Shown here piece by piece: positions 1 to 12,055 of a DNA stretch of 64,000 nucleotides. The translations under genes and the position numbers were made by a program. The notes under the pieces were generated by a model. It saw only the letters and a program-made list of their open reading frames with translations, searched no databases and was not told the origin of the DNA. This DNA is from Glycine soja (taxonomy: Eukaryota; Streptophyta; Magnoliopsida; Fabales; Fabaceae). The DNA lies in contig NC_041008.1 in NCBI RefSeq assembly GCF_004193775.1, positions 4,728,731 through 4,792,730 of the forward strand, read 5' to 3'. How positions within the stretch are numbered: position 1 is the first letter of the stretch; every line of letters starts with the position of its first letter.

Positions 1-261
1 TTAGACAGTACATCCTGTTATCAATGTGGGGGCACAACAATATCTATATGGGGGTTGTGGGATTCTATCTGCTTAATTGAGAGTTACAATGTGTCAACTT
101 TTCTAACAGTTGGAATTTCAATTTTACAAGAATGATGCTCACAAAGAAAAAGTTTCTACTTCATGCAAAAATAAAGGCAGTCTAACTAGACGATATTAAG
201 CTAAACAGATTAATCAAGTTATTCATAAACTTAATAGTAAAATCTTAGATTCTTAGAATAT

Positions 262-372
262 GAGTTTAGCCCTAACTCAATCCCAAAAGTTAGCTCAAGG
301 GGCGAGAGTTGTCTCTCACTTATATACTCTTATATGACTTTATATTTAACCTATGTGGAATTTGGATTTTTT
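262..372. repeat. Dispersed legume-type repeat fragment
   Basis: This short block contains a run resembling 'CCCTAACTCAATCCCAAAAG', then 'TAGCTCAAGG', a short pyrimidine-rich part and 'CTATGTGGAATTTGGA'. The order and wording resemble a dispersed repeat I know from legume non-coding DNA, which ends in a 'GATGTGGGACTT'-like phrase. The family name is uncertain. No coding capacity is visible. The rest of 1-967 lies downstream of the Yippee-like gene and shows nothing else recognisable. Confidence 0.4.
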
Positions 373-967
373 CCAATATAAAACTTATTAAAATAAATTT
401 TAAAAATTATAATTAAGCTATAAATTACTACTATAAATTCTAAAAGGACAAAACTTACATATAGTTCTATAGGTGTTTTTGGTGTTATTTTCCTATCACA
501 ATTGGAGTTTCACTTTAGTAAGGCGCATAATAAACTATTTCATTAAATGTCAATGCAAATTGTCCAAGTAAAACTCCCATTGTGATTGGAGAAAAACACC
601 AAAGTACATAGAATTGTATCTGTTTTATCTATACCTAAATAGTCAGTCATTTTGGCTGATAGTGCAAAAACAAAGAGGCTTCTGCTAGTTGCCAAGCTTT
701 ATGTACCAATACCAATGAATGACCTTTGTAATTTTCTTGAAAAGAATCTTTTGTACAACATGAAAAAGGACCAATTAACTGTTCACACTAGGGGAGAAAT
801 CATGTAACTTATTTCATTTAGAAATTTTTTAGAGTAACTACTAAAATAATGTTTTGAAATTTGAACAAATTCAATTTCTTCCCCTATGATCTTTGCAAGA
901 AATTCACAATCAGCCTATGAACAATTAAAATCTGATGGCTTGGATCCAAAATGGTAAAAAAAATTTA

Positions 968-1773
968 CTATCCATTGCCCTTGATTATCTTGAACTTCTC
1001 TAGTACGCATTTTCCTTCTTTGTACTTCTGTGTTTCCTCATAAGCTTTAATATATTTCCAACCAAGTTCCTCTCCACAGTCAGAGCAATACACATCAGCC
1101 ACTGTGTGAAGACCAGTGATAAGTTGCCTATCCTCTTTAGGACCCAAAATAATGTTCATTGCGTGAGAGAATAAAAAAGCTCTGCCATTGCTTGCCTGTT
1201 AAACATAACTCTTGAAAATCCTTGGTTAAAAAGGAACCTGAAACATCTTCATCATCCGACCCTTTTATCCAGATTTGGCACCAAATTAATTCACACAAAC
1301 AGCATAAAAAAACTGTGAACTATATATATAGCCTTGGCATATACAAGTTTGAAGGAAATTGACAATATAATTTGAAGAAATTCACTGCAGATCAGATTAA
1401 TTTCAGGCAATGTTTGAAAGGTTTTTGACATGATTAATATTAAGTATATGAATCCTAATCTTTAGCTCGACAAGTTGTAGAAGTCTTGTTTTTTATTATG
1501 ATCCTGTTGGCGCTTCAAGGGAATCACCTCGTCGGTAATTGGTCGTTTCAGACATTTGATTAGTCAAAATTTAGCTTCAACAGATCCTATTCTGATAGGT
1601 ATAAATGGATGATCCATTTCAATTTAGAAAACTAGCATAAACATAGAGAAAAATGCCAAAAATGGAAGAGAAAATCTCACCTGGAAATCTTTAGAAACAA
1701 TATCATCATGGAAAGCAACAAGGTTCTGGCACTTAAAGCAGCAGTATGCCCGTGATGCCATCAACTCTGCCAT
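968..1773 (-). CDS. Yippee-like zinc-binding protein, 106 aa, two coding exons
   Basis: Minus-strand CDS with exons 1773-1681 and 1195-968 and a 485-bp intron (donor CAG|GTGAGA, acceptor AACAG|GC). The reading frame is continuous across the junction and ends in TAG. The protein has the full Yippee signature C-X2-C-X52-C-X2-C (C12/C15 and C68/C71), predicted to hold one zinc ion in a beta-tent fold. The recognisable landmarks are 'HDDIVSK', '[12 protein letters not shown]', '[10 protein letters not shown]' and '[18 protein letters not shown]'. Plant Yippee-like proteins are about 105-130 aa, so it looks complete. The start ATG at 1773 gives [12 protein letters not shown] second in-frame ATG four codons later is possible, and a possible acceptor (GAGTAG|GAGCAA) lies upstream in the 5' UTR. 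The family is widespread in eukaryotes. Its molecular role in plants is not settled, so no pathway is assigned. Confidence 0.9.
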
Positions 1774-2431
1774 TGATGAATTTGCCTGGCACTGCCACTT
1801 TTGCTCCTACTCGTAAATAAAAGTGTAAAAGGAAAAGGTTGGTCAAAGACTCAATTATAGAAAAGTGACCAAACCAAACACTAGAAGCCTATCTTACCAT
1901 GTCACAAATGTGATAATGGTTATGATTTGTCAAATGGTTATCTCAAACTGTGTCTATAGGGCTGATTGAAGTGCAAGATACGTACCTATCCAAACTATGT
2001 GACGTCAATCACACAGAAATAATTTGAAGAAAAGAATATGCCTAAGAGGGTGATTGAGTAACGCAGATTCTAAAAGAGTTTGATAATAAGAATATTGCTT
2101 AAATAAAAGGTGTTGAAAATGACGGCATGAGAAAAGTAGTTTAATAGTTTGGTGAGAAAGTGATGCAATTCCTTAACAAATATTGTGTTGCTTGAAAAGC
2201 TAGGTATTCCTTTTAGAATAAGCACAAGAGAGAACAAACACATACAAAATATGCAAAACTAGAATCAGTCGAAAGGAAGATTCCACTGAAAATGTCTCCA
2301 ATTGATATTATGGAGTCTTGTGTTAATGTGTTTTCTTTCATCATCTTGTACATTGAAGTAAAACTTACCTTTGCCCTTTTGATTTTTACGTGTATGTTGG
2401 TTTATGCATTAGTTATATATGTTTTATAGTA

Positions 2432-2643
2432 CCAAAAATATATATTTTTAGTCCGTATATTTTCGGTCAAAGGTACTGTACTTTTATTTTGATGAATTTT
2501 TAAAAGACATGATGAGTTTTTAGTTATGAAGAACTAAAACCACATTTTTTAAAGTTTAAGGATTAAATCTATTTATATGAAAGTATAAGAATATTGGCCA
2601 TATTTTAAAAAAAAAGTATAAAGGCTAAAAATACATATTCTCC
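2432..2643. mobile_element. Small MITE-like element, 212 bp, 9-bp target duplication
   Basis: The ends form imperfect terminal inverted repeats. The left end reads CCAAAAATATATATTTTTAG and the right end, reverse-complemented, reads GGAGAATATGTATTTTTAGC. The flanks are TTTATAGTA (2423-2431) and TTTATAATA (2644-2652), a 9-bp direct repeat with one mismatch. A 9-bp duplication is characteristic of Mutator-like elements. No coding capacity. The remainder of 1774-3696 is AT-rich spacer between the Yippee-like gene and the 3' end of the WNK gene. Confidence 0.55.
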
Positions 2644-3696
2644 TTTATAATATAATCATAGTTGTGGGAGAGGGTGTCGGTGAGAGGAAAAGAGGGAGGG
2701 TTGAGTTTTTGTAGCAAATTTCAACTAATTGACCCTTTATATGTGCCGGGAGATTTTAGAAGATATAAATTCTAAATAATGCCAAATTTATTTTTCTAAT
2801 TATATTGGTTTTGAAGTTTTTTTACTTGTTAGTCTTCTCAACGGATGAGTCCTTATCTATTGGGGGTGTTAAGTGCAAATACTCAGCAATAAATCTCGCT
2901 TCACCCTCTCACATTAATACATTAATATGCATAAAAAATCCTTACAGTTCATACAAATTTTGATATTCTTTATCTTGCTTTTTGTAAGTCTGGATCCTGA
3001 TAGTGCACATTTCAAGTCTCAATCACCACTAACCACTTCTTCCACTTAGGTTGACTATTAGTATTAAGTAGACTTACACTTTTCACAATCAATCTGAAAT
3101 GGTAATCATACATGCTTTCCTTAAGTGCACCTTCATCTACTAAATTCCTTCAAGGGTAATGATGAATCACAATTTCCACACTTGGATTTAAAAATCAGGA
3201 TTTTTTGTGTTTTTAACTTTATGTTAGCCAAATACTTAAAAGTGATCCGAGAGTTTTGGATTCAAATTATCACTAAATTTGGTTGATTGGAGTTTTGAAG
3301 AAATACTGGTTTTCTTTTACACAGAAAATAAAGTACTTAAAATGTGATTTTATTTGCTCGTGCTTATTTTGTGGAGGGAAGAAGTCTAATGATCTGCAAC
3401 AATTGTGGCATGCAAAGCTGTAATGATGAACAATATACTAAAATAGCAAAGGGTCCCCATCAGAATGCGTCTTCTAGAACTATAAAATTTTCTCGAGACA
3501 CATTCTCCTACATTATGCTATGCTAATGAGAGATTGAGAAATATCTCCAAAGCATGGAAAAAATAGGTTGAGGGTAAGGATACTCGCTTCCACTAAAAAG
3601 AGCCACATCCAATACACAAATTGCCGTTAAGAACACAAACTTTACAATGAAACAATTTTGACAAGGGTAAAAAGAGGTCAATCAACAAGTTCAAAA

Positions 3697-6600
3697 TCAC
3701 TGAGCAGCCAATTTCTTCTTGGCCATCCATCTCCGTCTGGTGGATTCCAATGCCTCCAGCATCATTTCATTAAGTTCATCAATCCAATGCTGATAGTGTG
3801 CCTCAATTTCATCAAGTTTAAACTTTAGCCCAAGATCAATGTCCTCTTCTGTTGATGACACATAAGAACAGCTACTTGCCAGATTTTCAACATTAATGGA
3901 TGTTCCAAGAACTGACCCCGAGTTCTTTGGGAATTCATTTATCACAACTCCTTCCCCAACACAATACTCTGTTTGTTGCAATTTACAGTCCTCAAAATAT
4001 ACATCCCTAAGTTCAGACATGGAACTACTAAAGCATTTAGAACTTAAATCATCATTGGAATCATGACAATTGTCATTTTTCATAGAAGTATTTTCAATAA
4101 TCATCTCAGAAGCTCTAGATCCTTGTGAATATCGATCTTCCAATTTAACCAGACTAGAAGAATTACAATCACCCTCAAAAGTAGCATTATTAGCAATTTT
4201 GGAAACACTGCTATTCTCAGACACCACAAAATCTTCTTTGGGAGTTGTATCAGACCCAGAGAAGCCATCCTGACCAATAACCAATTCAGAGGGAATACTA
4301 GTTGAGACAGAACCCCACGGCCATGCCATTAATGTTTGGCCATCTATATTTGTACAATAAGGACTTAATTCTCCACATGAGCAATGATCTGGTGAGGGCT
4401 TCCACCAAGGTAGAAGTTTCATTATCAAGTAATCAATAAGCTCGGCTATGAAATCTACATCATGATCTGCCAGCTCCAAATGTTCAACCATCTCTGTGGC
4501 CACAGAGACTGCGGTATCTGTATCAGGGTAAAAGAGAAAATGTATATTCCGGACTCGACCTGCTAGTAACACAACAAACTATGCATCAAGTATCAAATTC
4601 CAAGGCACCGGAAAGCATGTCAAAACCTAATTCAGATGTTATCTACTCCCCCGCCTCTCCTCGAAACAAAAATAATGAAAGGTGAAGGTGAAGGTAAAGG
4701 AAAGACCAAATACTCACCACATGTATCAGCAATTCGCAAGGTCAATGATACTGAATTAACATCATTTTTAGTCCCTTTCAACCTAAACTTGTTGTTCTTA
4801 TATGTCCTCTGCACTTCAAAAATAGGACAATGTGGGTTTTCCTGGTTGCTTTCAGAATAAATGCTCATAGAAAACGGTTTGTAGTCAGAATCCATGTCCA
4901 TAGATAGAGAACCAGACTTGAATGAATATGCTCTCAGTGTTCTGCTAGGAGGTTGTAAAGGATAAAGGATGGGATCTTTTGGATTCTCAACTTGTAGAAA
5001 TGGGTCTTTAAGAAGCTCATCTGCTGACAATCTCTCAGATGCTGGAACCAGACATTTCTCAATAAAGTCCTTAAGTTGGGGATCACTCACCTTATTAAGG
5101 GAAGCAGGTTTGATGCCCTGCAACGACATACATCACAACAAAGCATAAATATGAGTTAAAAAGTCTTTTATTATGAGCATGCAATTATAACTGATAAGGA
5201 TATGCCAATAATTGATTTACTCACTGAGGTAACTTTCTTAAAGATTTGAGCAGGATTTTGGCATTCACTATAGGGATATTCAAGAGTAACCATCTCCAAT
5301 ATGCACATCCCAAAAGAATAGATGTCAACAAGTTCAGTGTATGCCTCTTCATATAGTTCTGGAGCCATAAACTCAGGAGTCCCTTTTAAAATAGAGAAAC
5401 AACAAACAAAAGCATAGTTCAGTGCCATAAAGGACCAGAATGATAAAAATAACATCACTTTTAACGAAAGTAAATGTTACCAATAACACTTTGGGCGGTT
5501 GGTTGTTGCATGACAATTGCTAAACCAAGGTCCCCTATCTTAACTTCACCTTGGTTTCCATTCACAAAGATGTTGTCACATTTCAAATCTCTGTGAATAA
5601 TGGGCGGCTTGTGACTGTGAAGATATACTAAGCCATGAAGAATCTGCCTGGCCCAACCTTTTATAGCTTTCATTTCAACATATTTATGCTTCTTGCGATA
5701 TCTGCCAGCCAAAGGTGTAAACAGTTTCATATATGCACATTAGAACCGAAAAACTTAAAGGAAAGGGGGAAATCAAGAGAACCTACTGCCTTAAATTTCC
5801 TGATGTGAAGAGTTCAGTAATCATGTTAACAGTTTTCTTCTTATCATCAATCCAAGAATCATAGAACTTAATGATATTTTCATGTTTCAAAGACTTTAAT
5901 AGATTAACTTCAGAATACAATTTCGCAAGATCATCTACTGAATGCATGAGGCCATCAATCTTAACTTGGTTCCAAGCAACTTCTATTCCATCAACTTCAT
6001 CAAACCCCCTATAACTGCAAAAGAGAAAGAGATTAAATAGCATGTTTTAACAAGTAAAAACTGCCAGAACCCTCCTAATTGTTATTGAGGACTAAATTTC
6101 TTGAAGAAATAATTCTTAGCAAGTAAATTCTGAATCAAATTAAACTAGAAGACTAGGAAGAAAATATAATGAAATAGAGATAATGAGTAAAAATATTAAA
6201 AATAGAAAGAAAGAAAAATAGAGACTAGGCATCAGAATCGTACACGGTTTTGAAGGCACCTCTACCCAAGATTTCATTGTTCTGAGACAAAAACAAGAGA
6301 AAAAAAATCAATTGAAAATAGCAAATATAAAGAACAAGTGAACCATAGAATCATTGAAAAGAAGTAACCAAATCCCCTTTACCCAAGATTTCATTGTTCT
6401 GAGACAAAAATGAGAGAAAAAAAATGAAAATAGCAAATATAAAGAACAAGTGAATCCTAGCATCATTGAAAAGAAGTAAACAAATCCCCTTGGACGATGT
6501 GTGCATATTGTAATAAATATCCCTAGTTGTGTTTTACAGAAAGCAAATTTTTCATATGGAGGATTATTTGTAATAATGAATTTCAAGCATGAGATAGGTT

Positions 6601-7311
6601 TTACACTTCTGCATTAAAAATAATAATCACTAACACACCTGGTTTATATAGTAAAAATGGAACTTAAAATGTGATTCTCTCTTTCATAGTTGTATCGAGG
6701 CAATTCATTACAGATACAACCTAATAGGCAATTTACAAATTTTTTCTCTAATGATAAGAACACTTTCAAGCCTGACAAAAGCGTCCCCAACTCAAAGTGA
6801 AGGAGAGGATGCATTTTGGCACATAATATACAGTCTCTAGCATCGTGCCATTTATTCAACTTGTATAGCTTGTATAGCAAATTTGTAATCCACAAGTCAT
6901 ACAAGAAAAATATGGCTAATCAATATCAAATTACTATTGTTTGAACTTTGAAGACCAGCATATGTGCAACCACGAATGCAGCATTGATTCCAAATGTGCC
7001 CGCCTAGCTACTCTAGCTCAACTAGCACTTTTTTACCATCAAACCAACCTAAGCAATTAAAACACATCACCTCCCTCTATAAAACACACAAACACAACAT
7101 CACATTTCCCATACATTGGTTCAAATCTAGTAGAACCACAAAAGTTGACCACAAATGAATCCAAAAATATATAAATGAAGAATGGTCATGATACCCTTAT
7201 GTAGCGGCCGGTTGGATCTTTCTCCACAAAGTCATCCTCAAAATCATGAGGTTCCCTTGTCCTGAACACGTTGCTTACAGGAGGCAATGCCAAGACAGCA
7301 CCAGAATTCAT
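3697..7311 (-). CDS. WNK: WNK (with-no-lysine) serine/threonine kinase, 674 aa, seven coding exons
   Basis: Minus-strand CDS with exons 7311-7195, 6281-6244 (a 38-nt mini-exon), 6014-5787, 5701-5481, 5382-5225, 5117-4718 and 4559-3697. All junctions are GT-AG and in frame (2025 nt). The usual beta3 lysine is absent: N67 stands there in 'EVAWNQV'. The catalytic lysine is instead K50 in the glycine loop 'GRGAFKTVY', which defines WNKs. Other landmarks are HRDLKCDN (164-171), DLG (185-187), the activation-loop serine S199 in '[12 protein letters not shown]', and an OSR1-C/PF2-like domain at about 376-445. A Ser/Asn-rich tail follows, ending in a short coiled coil ('[10 protein letters not shown] ... 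RRRWMAKKK'). Animal WNKs act in osmotic and ion signalling. Plant WNKs are tied to flowering time, stress and circadian output. Which paralogue this is cannot be decided here. One oddity is a 117-bp duplication copying the mini-exon acceptor. Confidence 0.95.
6264..6491. repeat. 117-bp tandem duplication inside WNK intron 1 and exon 2
   Basis: Copy one (6264-6380) contains the splice acceptor and first 18 nt of WNK mini-exon 2. Copy two (6381-6491) repeats it with a few substitutions and a 5-nt deletion. Both begin 'ACCCAAGATTTCATTGTTCT' on the plus strand. Copy two lies upstream in the transcript, so the spliceosome meets a duplicate acceptor first. There the sequence TTGG|GTAAAG could act as a donor. 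Confidence 0.85.
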
Positions 7312-7800
7312 TCTAGTGGCTGAAACAAACAGAACCAAACACAAATTGCTTGTTTTTGTATTTGTTTATTTGTGCTTACAGGATGGGCCCTAGTTCGTGG
7401 TTGGAATGGAGAAAGGTTGGGACTGAACGAAGGAGGAATCGAATGCCGACCGCAGCTGGAATCGGCATTCGATGACAATGGTTGGAGGCAATGAACCTAA
7501 ATCCAAAACCCAACCTTCCATGTCATAGCAAAAAATCATAATCAAATGAAACCCAACACCACCACCTTCCTCTCAAAGTCCATTCTTCCATCGACCCAGG
7601 TACCAAAAACTCCCAAAGGTTTAAAATTTACCAAATGGGTCTCCCATTATCCAACCTTCTGAGGAAAATAATCAAAAGGGAAAAAAGGGAGGAATGAGGA
7701 ATGGTGGTTGGTGAGGGAAGAAAGAGAAAATGAGGAAACAATGGATGAGAAAGAGAAGGGGTGAACAGACAGGTATATGGTGAATCAGAGTGCTAATTTT
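7312..7800 (-). promoter_or_regulatory. Probable WNK 5' UTR with short UTR intron and hairpin
   Basis: Just upstream of the WNK ATG is a good acceptor (GTTTGTTTCAG|CC, AG at 7321-7320). A possible donor, CATCCT|GTAAGC, lies at 7379, giving a candidate 60-nt UTR intron. Further upstream, 7438-7449 and 7462-7473 form a perfect 12-bp inverted repeat (ATCGAATGCCGA / TCGGCATTCGAT) with a 12-nt loop. No clear TATA box was identified. The transcript limits are guesses. Confidence 0.4.
7438..7473. other. Perfect 12-bp inverted repeat (hairpin) in WNK leader
   Basis: The arms are ATCGAATGCCGA (7438-7449) and its exact reverse complement TCGGCATTCGAT (7462-7473), separated by 12 nt. The stem is about half G+C in an otherwise AT-rich area. 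It lies about 130 bp upstream of the WNK start codon, probably in the 5' UTR. Confidence 0.75.
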
Positions 7801-8123
7801 GTTAAGAAATATGCGTTTGAGAAGGAAGAAGATGAGGTTTGACTTTTGAGGTCAAATGGGAGAAGTTATGAACTAAACTAAGTAACTACCTAACAGAAAG
7901 AAACTTCAATTTATATTAATGTGGAGATGAGGATCAGATGACTTTTATCTTTCGATTGATGGAAAATATCACGGATGGTTTTTTTATTTTTATTGTTGTT
8001 AGATTAAAATAAGATAAAAGGGTTCAAACAAGAAAAAATTCACCAAAGAAACTAAGAGAGAAAAAGAAGATAAGTAAACAAATAGCCAACTGAACAAAAA
8101 AGTTTAGTTTTTTTTTTCTTCTT

Positions 8124-8411
8124 GTTAAATATGAATTTAGTTTATGTAAATTTGTATTTTTTTAATTTTTATCCTTGTAAAAAAATTCTTCATTTTTAGC
8201 TATTATAAAATTTAATAAGGAATTTAACTTAATTGATTAAGTATAATATTTGAGTAATGATAAATTCTACTTATTTTCGATTTTTATAAATAATTTTTTT
8301 TACAGAAATTAAAATTAAAAAAAACACAAATTGATAATGACTAAAAGTGAAAAAAAAGTAGGAACAAAAATAAATTAAAAAAATTTATAAAAACTAAATT
8401 CATATTTAAAG
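8124..8411. mobile_element. MITE-like inverted-repeat element, about 285 bp
   Basis: The ends share 'TAAATATGAATTTAGTTT' in inverted orientation (near 8125 and 8393-8410). The similarity continues inward imperfectly for roughly 100 bp per arm, so most of the element would fold on itself. The flanks are T-rich, so no target duplication can be trusted. No coding capacity. It lies in the spacer between the divergent WNK and ORM genes. Confidence 0.55.
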
Positions 8412-10973
8412 TTTTTTTTTATCATATTATATGTGTAGATTGTGAAGTGTTTATCAGTTTCATGTTTCATTATTGATGATTAATTTTTATTAAAAAAATT
8501 AATTAATTATTTTTAATAATTCTTCCAAAACAAAACAGAAATTTTCCAAGAATCAAACGTAGAGCAAAAATTTTGTAAAGACTAAAAATGAAATAAGATT
8601 ATATTTTAGAGAAAGAAATAAAAAAATCTAGATAGTGTGTGATGTGCACTTCGTTCACGTTTTCTGTAATGCAACAAAATTCGGTAGTTATTTTCTTCTC
8701 TTTTGTTTTTATTTTAGATGAACTTCTTTCATTGTTTCTACCATGCATATTTTCATATAAATTTTGATTCTGGTTTTCATTTAATGATTAATAAATAAGG
8801 TGATGCGAATGGTGGTAACTTGCACACGGTTAATTATACTAGTCACTTTGTTTTTTTAAAAAAAGTTACTTTGTCACTTTGTTAACACAATTCATATCAT
8901 ATATACTTTCTGAATATGTGTGGTTGTCCTATGCTTTCCAGTTTCCATAGCCTTAATTATTAGTTCACATGACCTACTAATCTCTGGTCCTTACCTTTTT
9001 GTGAGGTGGATTTGGAAAGATGAATCCATTAGGATTAAAAGGACTCATATAAAGTGTCATTTATATTTGAATTGTTTTTGTTACTGTGACGATAAACATG
9101 AGAATTAACTCCCGAAGCAGGCCTTGCCTTTTGTGAAAGGTGCATTGGCTGAAGGGAAAGTTCCACTCATTTAATTTCTTCCTTAAATTGCTAATTCCAT
9201 CAACAACTATAACCGACTTTTGGAAATATAAGATGAATTTGATAGTTAAAAAAGAAAAAAATATATATAGATTCGTTTTTTTCTGCTAACCAAACTAATA
9301 AAATTCTAATAAATTAATATTTGTCGATAACAAGAAATTATATCTGCCTCTTCTGTGTGATGTTTCAGAAAGGAGAAGCTGATGTAGGATTATAATTTTT
9401 GTAATGTCAGCCTCTTGAGCAAAGTTTGTCATTCTTTTCTTCTTTTTTTTTTTTTGAAGTCCAAATTTGTAACCATGACATAGTTCTTTACCATTAAATG
9501 TTACAGGGATTGTGTTTAGAAAGTTTTGAAGCCTTAACCAAACCAAAACTAATAGAGTAACTTAATATAAAACAAATTAGTAATCCTTGCATTAATTTTC
9601 TAGCATTTTGAATTAGAAAATCATTTATAAAGTTTTATAATTAACTAATTTTTCAATATTTCACTCTCAATAAAAATAACTTAACTAACTATTATATCTA
9701 TCATGTAACATTATTGATTTAAAATATGATTTAAGTAATTTAAATTTTGAAATTATCTTTTGATTAATAGCTACTTTTAAGTGAAATAATAATATTTTAT
9801 AAGAAAACATACATTTAAAATAATCTAATATCTTTTCATATAATTTAATACATTTAATTGGAGTATTAAGTTCTTTTATTAACAATTTTCTCAATTCTTT
9901 CAAATTTTAAAATAAATCAAGATCATTAATATTATAACATATTCTAAATTTTGAAAATCTTTATTCTACTTGGCCTCTAAATACATTTAGTTTCTATCAT
10001 TCAACCAAAAAAACACAAAATACATTGAGTTTCTATAATTAGTGGATGAAAGCTGGGCCTCTTTATTATTGCTATGTTTGAAAATTGGAAATGAAAATTG
10101 GTGTATTTACCTCTTTTTGAGTACCATAACAAAGGGGAGGCACATGTACCACTAACTGCATGGCTTCGGTAATTGTGATATGTTGTAGAACAATTGTGAG
10201 GACTTTGCCTTGTATAGCAAAAGTGGTCTTGTACTCTTTGTTATAGTGACTAAGAAGGAATGAAAAGTGATCAAATTTCTTATGTTATTGGGTTTCATAT
10301 GGCTGAAATGTTTCCTTATCCTCTTCAATGCCAAGTACTATTACAGTTGGTGTGGCTAACTGACATTGATGTGATCAAAGGGGCAGTTGAGAATTTGGCT
10401 TTGAATGGACATGTCCTAGTTAATGGTTGATATGCACATAAAACTGATGCATGTCTAATTAATGGTTGATATCACCAGTGGATGGTTGATGTTGTTCAAT
10501 CGTGTCAAATTGTTATTTCTTGCGGATTGCTATCTGCCAGTAGTTATTGATATATCTTTTTTTATTTTTCTATAATTCGTTTTTAGTTATTCTAACTGTG
10601 CATTTGATGAAATAATGTATTGCCTTAGAAAATGACAATGCTTCGTATAACGACTTTTCTCCCTGTAAGGTTGCATTTGGATGTTTATCATCTCTATTTC
10701 CAATCAAAATTACAGCCAAATTATCTGGTAAAGTGCTAGCAGTTAAATTGGAATTTATGAATCAACTTTTTTTACATTATACTTTTTTTACATTATTATT
10801 TTCAGTTGTGGTATATTATATAAAAAATGGCAATATAAATTCGTAAGAGAAATACCATCAATATTAATTCTGGCATTAGAAATTACAAAATTTTGTAAGT
10901 CTCGCTGTTTATTTAATAAATCTCTCTTAATTTTATAGTTGAATAAATTTTAACAAATAAATCATCATTTTTA
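8412..10973. other. AT-rich spacer between WNK and ORM
   Basis: I read this stretch on both strands and found no exon, RNA gene or clear element. Open frames here are short, lack family motifs and are interrupted by low-complexity A/T tracts. Confidence 0.5.
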
Positions 10974-11234
10974 ATCCTTCAATTTGTGAAACACTATCAT
11001 AGTAGTACTTAAAAATATATTTTTTTAAATAAATCCTTGAAATTAAAATTTGTTAGTCACGTTCTCTTGTTAACCCAGTTAAAGACTTTAATGGTAATAA
11101 ATTATAAAATTTAGTAACTATAATAATAATAAATTATGTATTTTAGGAATTAAAATAATAGTAATTTCAGTTTAAAAAAAATTATTTGATTTTTTTTATA
11201 ATTTCAACGACTACAGTGCTTCACAAATTCATAA
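10974..11234. mobile_element. MITE-like inverted-repeat element, about 260 bp
   Basis: Near the left end is AATTTGTGAAACACT (10981 on). Near the right end is its counterpart AGTGCTTCACAAATT, the reverse complement of AATTTGTGAAGCACT. Imperfect pairing continues toward the centre, where 'AGTCACGTTCTCTTGTTAAC' lies. Exact termini and target duplication are unclear. It sits about 0.5 kb upstream of the ORM TATA box. Confidence 0.5.
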
Positions 11235-11697
11235 CTAATACATACGTATATTACTCAAAATTTAACTAATTGAAAATTGTATAATATACTCCACTATTCC
11301 TAATTATAAAATATAATTAACTAATTTGTATTTCTTAAAAAAACTAGTTAATTTATTTATTAACATTAAATTTGTCTATAATTATAATATTTGTTCAACT
11401 TTATCATCATCTTCTTCCATCTTCATAGGAGAGAGAAAAAATTATTCAAAATATTTTAATTAAAAAATAATTAATACACAAAAATAGAATTAAGTCTTAT
11501 AACAAGAAATAAAAAAAAATTGTTCGCACTATGTTTTATAAATACATGCACTTCTCAATTTGTATATATGATTGGTCAAACAATCGGTTAAAAATGAAAA
11601 AAAGAAAAAAAAAATCAGAATTTAACAGAAATCATGCTGGCTATTTCAATTTAGGTTTCCCTGTGTGCATCTAACCCCCAACAAAATCAAAGAAATC

Positions 11698-11740
11698 CCA
11701 AACGACGTCGTTTGGCACCCTCTGAATATGTATATAAGTT
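11698..11740 (+). promoter_or_regulatory. ORM core promoter: 18-bp palindrome and TATA box
   Basis: The block 11698-11715 is a perfect 18-bp palindrome (CCAAACGACGTCGTTTGG) with a GACGTC core, the kind of ACGT-core site bound by bZIP factors. A TATA-like TATATAAG follows at about 11731, 15 bp downstream. Transcription would then start near 11760, leaving a leader of about 295 nt before the ORM ATG. The leader has no visible intron. The bZIP assignment is inference. Confidence 0.6.
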
Positions 11741-12055
11741 GGGCTTATTATTCCAAGATATTTTGTTCCATTGATCAGTTTCCACTATCATTATTTGCCC
11801 ATTAAAAATCAATTTTTAGCTCTCATTTTCATTTTTTTGCAATTCCTCCACACACACCATCCAATTCCCGTCTTTGATATTTTAATCACAGAGAGAGAAG
11901 AGGGTTTGTTTCTGGGTTTTGGAAATTTCAGCCCCCATCAAAGAAGAAGCCCCATAATCTTCGAATCGAAGGCATTTGATTGAAAGGTCGAAACTTTAGC
12001 ATCTGGGATCGCGCAATTGGGGTTTTTTTTGGTTAAAAGGGTATCTTCGGAATTC

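Noticed and set aside
3344..3526. 60-codon open frame containing 'MICNNCG', faintly like 'MICSNCG' at about 15508-15528
   Set aside because: It begins at a GTG rather than an ATG. The shared words are too short, and neither place has exons, a full zinc motif or family resemblance.
11771..11983. Possible 70-codon upstream open frame in the ORM leader
   Set aside because: The frame begins at TTG, not ATG, so it is not a credible plant upstream ORF.
12017..12055. N-terminal extension of ORM
   Set aside because: The in-frame upstream codon is TTG. The ATG at 12056 gives the conserved family N-terminus.
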